Part shown: positions 62,086-64,000 of the stretch, one piece after another | Position numbering within the stretch: position 1 is the first letter of the stretch | Layout: each line of letters opens with the position of its first letter | Source: Mycolicibacterium sp. | GTDB taxonomy: Bacteria; Actinomycetota; Actinomycetes; Mycobacteriales; Mycobacteriaceae | NCBI RefSeq assembly: GCF_016462545.1 | Contig: NZ_JAEMTA010000016.1 | Coordinates: 1 to 64,000, forward strand | DNA: 64,000 nucleotides | Reading direction: 5' to 3' | Position numbers and translations under genes: made by a program | Notes under the pieces: generated by a model | What the model saw: only the letters and a program-made list of their open reading frames with translations | The model's database searches: none | Told to the model about the DNA's origin: nothing

Positions 62086-62931
62086 CTACCGCAACAAATG
62101 AGTGCGCGCGAACTCGAGTGACTCCGTCAGCAACTGCTCGCGCTCGGCGGCCGTCCGCGCGCCCGAGGTGGTGACCTCGAGGATCACGTGACCGCTGAAA
62201 TTGCTCGCCGCGAGCATCTGGCAGATCTCGACGGTGGGTTGGGTGCCGCGCCCCGGCACCAGGTGCTCGTCGGTGGATGCTCCGCTGCCGTCGCACAGGT
62301 GCAGATGCACCAGGCCCTCACCCATCCGGGCAGCCATGTCGATCGCGTCGGTACCAGCCGTCGCCGAGTGCGACAGGTCGAGTGTGTAGTGCGCGTGCAT
62401 GCCGTCCAGCGGGTCGTAGGACGGAGCGAACGCGGAGACCGCGATTCCCGGCGTGCCGCCGCGCTTGCGCATCCGGGAGATCGACGACTGGCCCGTGCCG
62501 AAGATGCGATCGGCTCGGAACGGGAACATGTTCTCGACGGCGACCATCACCTCGCTGGAGGATTCGAGTTCGGCGACCTGATCGGTGAAGCCCTCGGCGT
62601 AGCGCCGCTGCCACCGGAACGGCGGGTGGACCACCACGGTCTGGGCGCCGAGTTCCTCGGCGGCACGGACGCTGCGTTCGAGCTTGGCGACGGGGTCGGC
62701 ACCCCATACCCGTTGCGAGATGAGCAGACACGGCGCGTGCACGCTGAGCACGGGGATGCCATGCTTCTCCGACATCCGCCGGATCGCTGCGATGTCCTGG
62801 CTGACGGACTCCGCCCACACCATCAACTCGACGCCGTCGTACCCGAGGCGCGCGGCGTACTCGAAGGCCGCCTCGGTCCTCAACGGGTATACCGAAGCAG
62901 TCGAGAGTCCGACTCTGATGGCGGGGCGCAC
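62086..62931 (-). CDS. TIM-barrel sugar phosphate isomerase/epimerase (Rv0498)
   Basis: A 281-residue xylose-isomerase-like TIM barrel. VGLSTASVYPLRTEAAFEYAARLGYDGVELMVW near residues 7-39, HAPCLLIS near 66-73, VVVHPPFRWQRRYAE near 99-113, VAVENMFPF near 132-140, TLDLSHSATAGTDA near 189-202 and LVHLHLCDGSG near 210-220 supply the metal-ligand Glu, Asp and His set. Substrate unknown. GTG 62931. 20 nt after the Rv0497-like gene and 20 nt before the thioesterase; matches Rv0498. Confidence 0.88.
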   Translation of the reverse strand: MRPAIRVGLSTASVYPLRTEAAFEYAARLGYDGVELMVWAESVSQDIAAIRRMSEKHGIPVLSVHAPCLLISQRVWGADPVAKLERSVRAAEELGAQTVVVHPPFRWQRRYAEGFTDQVAELESSSEVMVAVENMFPFRADRIFGTGQSSISRMRKRGGTPGIAVSAFAPSYDPLDGMHAHYTLDLSHSATAGTDAIDMAARMGEGLVHLHLCDGSGASTDEHLVPGRGTQPTVEICQMLAASNFSGHVILEVTTSGARTAAEREQLLTESLEFARTHLLR

Positions 62932-62951
62932 TGAGGGATCAGTGTGACGTG

Positions 62952-64000
62952 TCAGTGGGATTGCAGCAGTGCGAGGGGGCCCAACGTGACCAAGGCGCCG
63001 ACGGCCACCGCGATCAGCGTGCTGCCGATGTCCTCGGTCTTCCGCACCACCCGCACACCGACGACCAGACCGAGGATGACGAGGACCGACAACACCAGCG
63101 CGACGATGGTGTTCCACCGCCAGAGCTGATCGAACGCGATGAACAGACCCGCGCCGAAGGCGACGGCGAGGATGCACTGCACCACGACCCAGATGCCCCT
63201 GACGATGGCTGAGCCCTCCGGTGCGGCGGATTCGGGGGCCGCCGCCGCGGCGGTCTGCGGCTCGTCGTCGCCGAGATCGATGTCCTCGGGTCCCGGCCGC
63301 GGTCCGCGCCTGGCCAGATCGTCGGCGACGGACTGGCCGCCGAACAGCGTGTCCGAATTCGCGCGCAGGTATGACGGTGGCTCCTCGCCCGTCGCCTTCT
63401 CGTCGTCCGCCGCGTGCTTGTCGAGCACCTCGCTGAAGTCGACGTCCGGACCGAGGTCGAGCATCTCGTCGTCGTCGTCGATCACGGGGTCGGGACTCAT
63501 CTGTTCGGCACCGCCGGCCTGCGCCGCGAAACCACCGGTCGTGGCCGCCTGCGACCGGCGTGGCGGCGGTGCAAAGTCCAGGGGGGCCGGATCGAGATCA
63601 CGCTGCGCGAGGTGCGCCTGGTAGTCCAGTTCCGCCTCGGTGAGCTCCGGTTCCGGCTCGGGTTCCACATCCGATTCCGGCTCCGGTTCCGGCTCCGGTT
63701 CCGCCTGCGCCTCCGTGTGCGGAGCCTCGACGGGCTCGGAGATCGGTTCCTCGACGGACTCCTCGACCAGCTCCTGGGCCGGTTCCGGGGTCGGCTCCGC
63801 CACGGGCTCCGGAGCCGCGGGCCGGGCGGGCGTCTGGATCGGCAATCGGCCCGTGTCGGTGATGATCGGGATCTCGCCGGTGAGCTCGGCGACCGTCACC
63901 GCATCACTGTTGCCGCGTCGCCGCCGACGTCGACCGCCGGCCGGTGGTGCTCCGATCGTCCCGTTCTTGGCCAGCAACTCCGCCACCGAGATGGGCCGGG
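62952..64000 (-). CDS. Rv0497-like membrane protein, 5' end beyond right edge
   Basis: Reading continues through the right edge (ARG-PRO-ILE-SER precede the GTG at 63986), so the start is outside the window; at least 348 codons are present. An Arg-rich patch GRRRRRRG and [16 protein letters not shown], then a long acidic Pro/Glu-rich stretch with [10 protein letters not shown] and related repeats (about residues 60-120), an Asp-rich segment [14 protein letters not shown], and three C-terminal hydrophobic helices ending [15 protein letters not shown]. It matches Rv0497 at both ends; the middle is longer and more acidic than I recall there. Function unknown. Confidence 0.85.
   Translation of the reverse strand, partial: RPISVAELLAKNGTIGAPPAGGRRRRRRGNSDAVTVAELTGEIPIITDTGRLPIQTPARPAAPEPVAEPTPEPAQELVEESVEEPISEPVEAPHTEAQAEPEPEPEPESDVEPEPEPELTEAELDYQAHLAQRDLDPAPLDFAPPPRRSQAATTGGFAAQAGGAEQMSPDPVIDDDDEMLDLGPDVDFSEVLDKHAADDEKATGEEPPSYLRANSDTLFGGQSVADDLARRGPRPGPEDIDLGDDEPQTAAAAAPESAAPEGSAIVRGIWVVVQCILAVAFGAGLFIAFDQLWRWNTIVALVLSVLVILGLVVGVRVVRKTEDIGSTLIAVAVGALVTLGPLALLQSH

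Overview
The window is high-GC, gene-dense chromosomal DNA from a mycobacterium, most likely a fast-growing Mycolicibacterium. The order of many genes follows a known Mycobacterium tuberculosis block read backwards: fadD8-menB-SDR-glyoxalase-DUF3349-pitA-menE (Rv0551c to Rv0542c), then GT2/DUF2064, MTA phosphorylase, menA, the ccs genes, hemL, hemB-D-C-A and the segment ending with proC and the Rv0497 homologue. These comparisons come from memory of that genome; no search was run. I see no insertion sequence, prophage, CRISPR array, tRNA or rRNA gene, and no gene-free stretch longer than 300 bases.

Layout. 1-0.9 kb: a secreted repeat protein cut by the left edge and a DUF3253 protein. 0.9-9.7 kb: FadD8, an MFS exporter, an ECF42-type sigma factor coupled to a HAD protein, a formate/nitrite-type channel, MenB and a fused alpha/beta 2-oxoacid dehydrogenase E1. 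9.7-13.8 kb: a PucR regulator facing a zinc alcohol dehydrogenase and an APC permease, probably a catabolic module. 13.8-23.4 kb: an SDR, a VOC protein, the phosphate transporter PitA with two DUF3349 paralogues, MenE, small membrane proteins, an AI-2E-type permease, a ferredoxin-reductase-like flavoprotein, PhoU and a DUF302 protein. 23.4-31.7 kb: envelope-type glycosyltransferase genes, a two-component system, a nitronate monooxygenase, an epimerase and MTA phosphorylase. 31.9-37.7 kb: an Emb-family arabinosyltransferase paralogue, a DUF1345 protein, MenA and small proteins. 37.7-44.7 kb: a tightly overlapped operon joining HemL to System II cytochrome c maturation (thioredoxin-like lipoprotein, CcdA, ResB, CcsB) and a ParA/EspI-like ATPase. 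44.8-49 kb: a KmtR-type nickel/cobalt sensor with its CDF exporter, two split-barrel flavoproteins, and a TetR/DUF2236 pair. 49-56 kb: the haem operon hemA-C-D-B with downstream membrane proteins. 56-64 kb: a SerB1-like phosphatase, a hydratase, an acyltransferase, an epimerase, ribosomal protein bS22, a BldC-like factor, ProC, a thioesterase, a TIM-barrel epimerase, and an Rv0497-like membrane protein cut by the right edge.

Shared themes are respiration (three menaquinone genes, haem synthesis, cytochrome c maturation), phosphate handling (PitA beside a PHO-box-like direct repeat; PhoU behind a SigF-like promoter lying inside an inverted repeat) and cell-envelope sugars. The most notable non-coding signals are the leaderless promoter/operator of kmtR, the PHO-box-like site, the SigF-type phoU promoter, a group of long palindromes just after stop codons, and a short CGGGTCGCTnCGCTCCTGCC repeat found both between and within genes.
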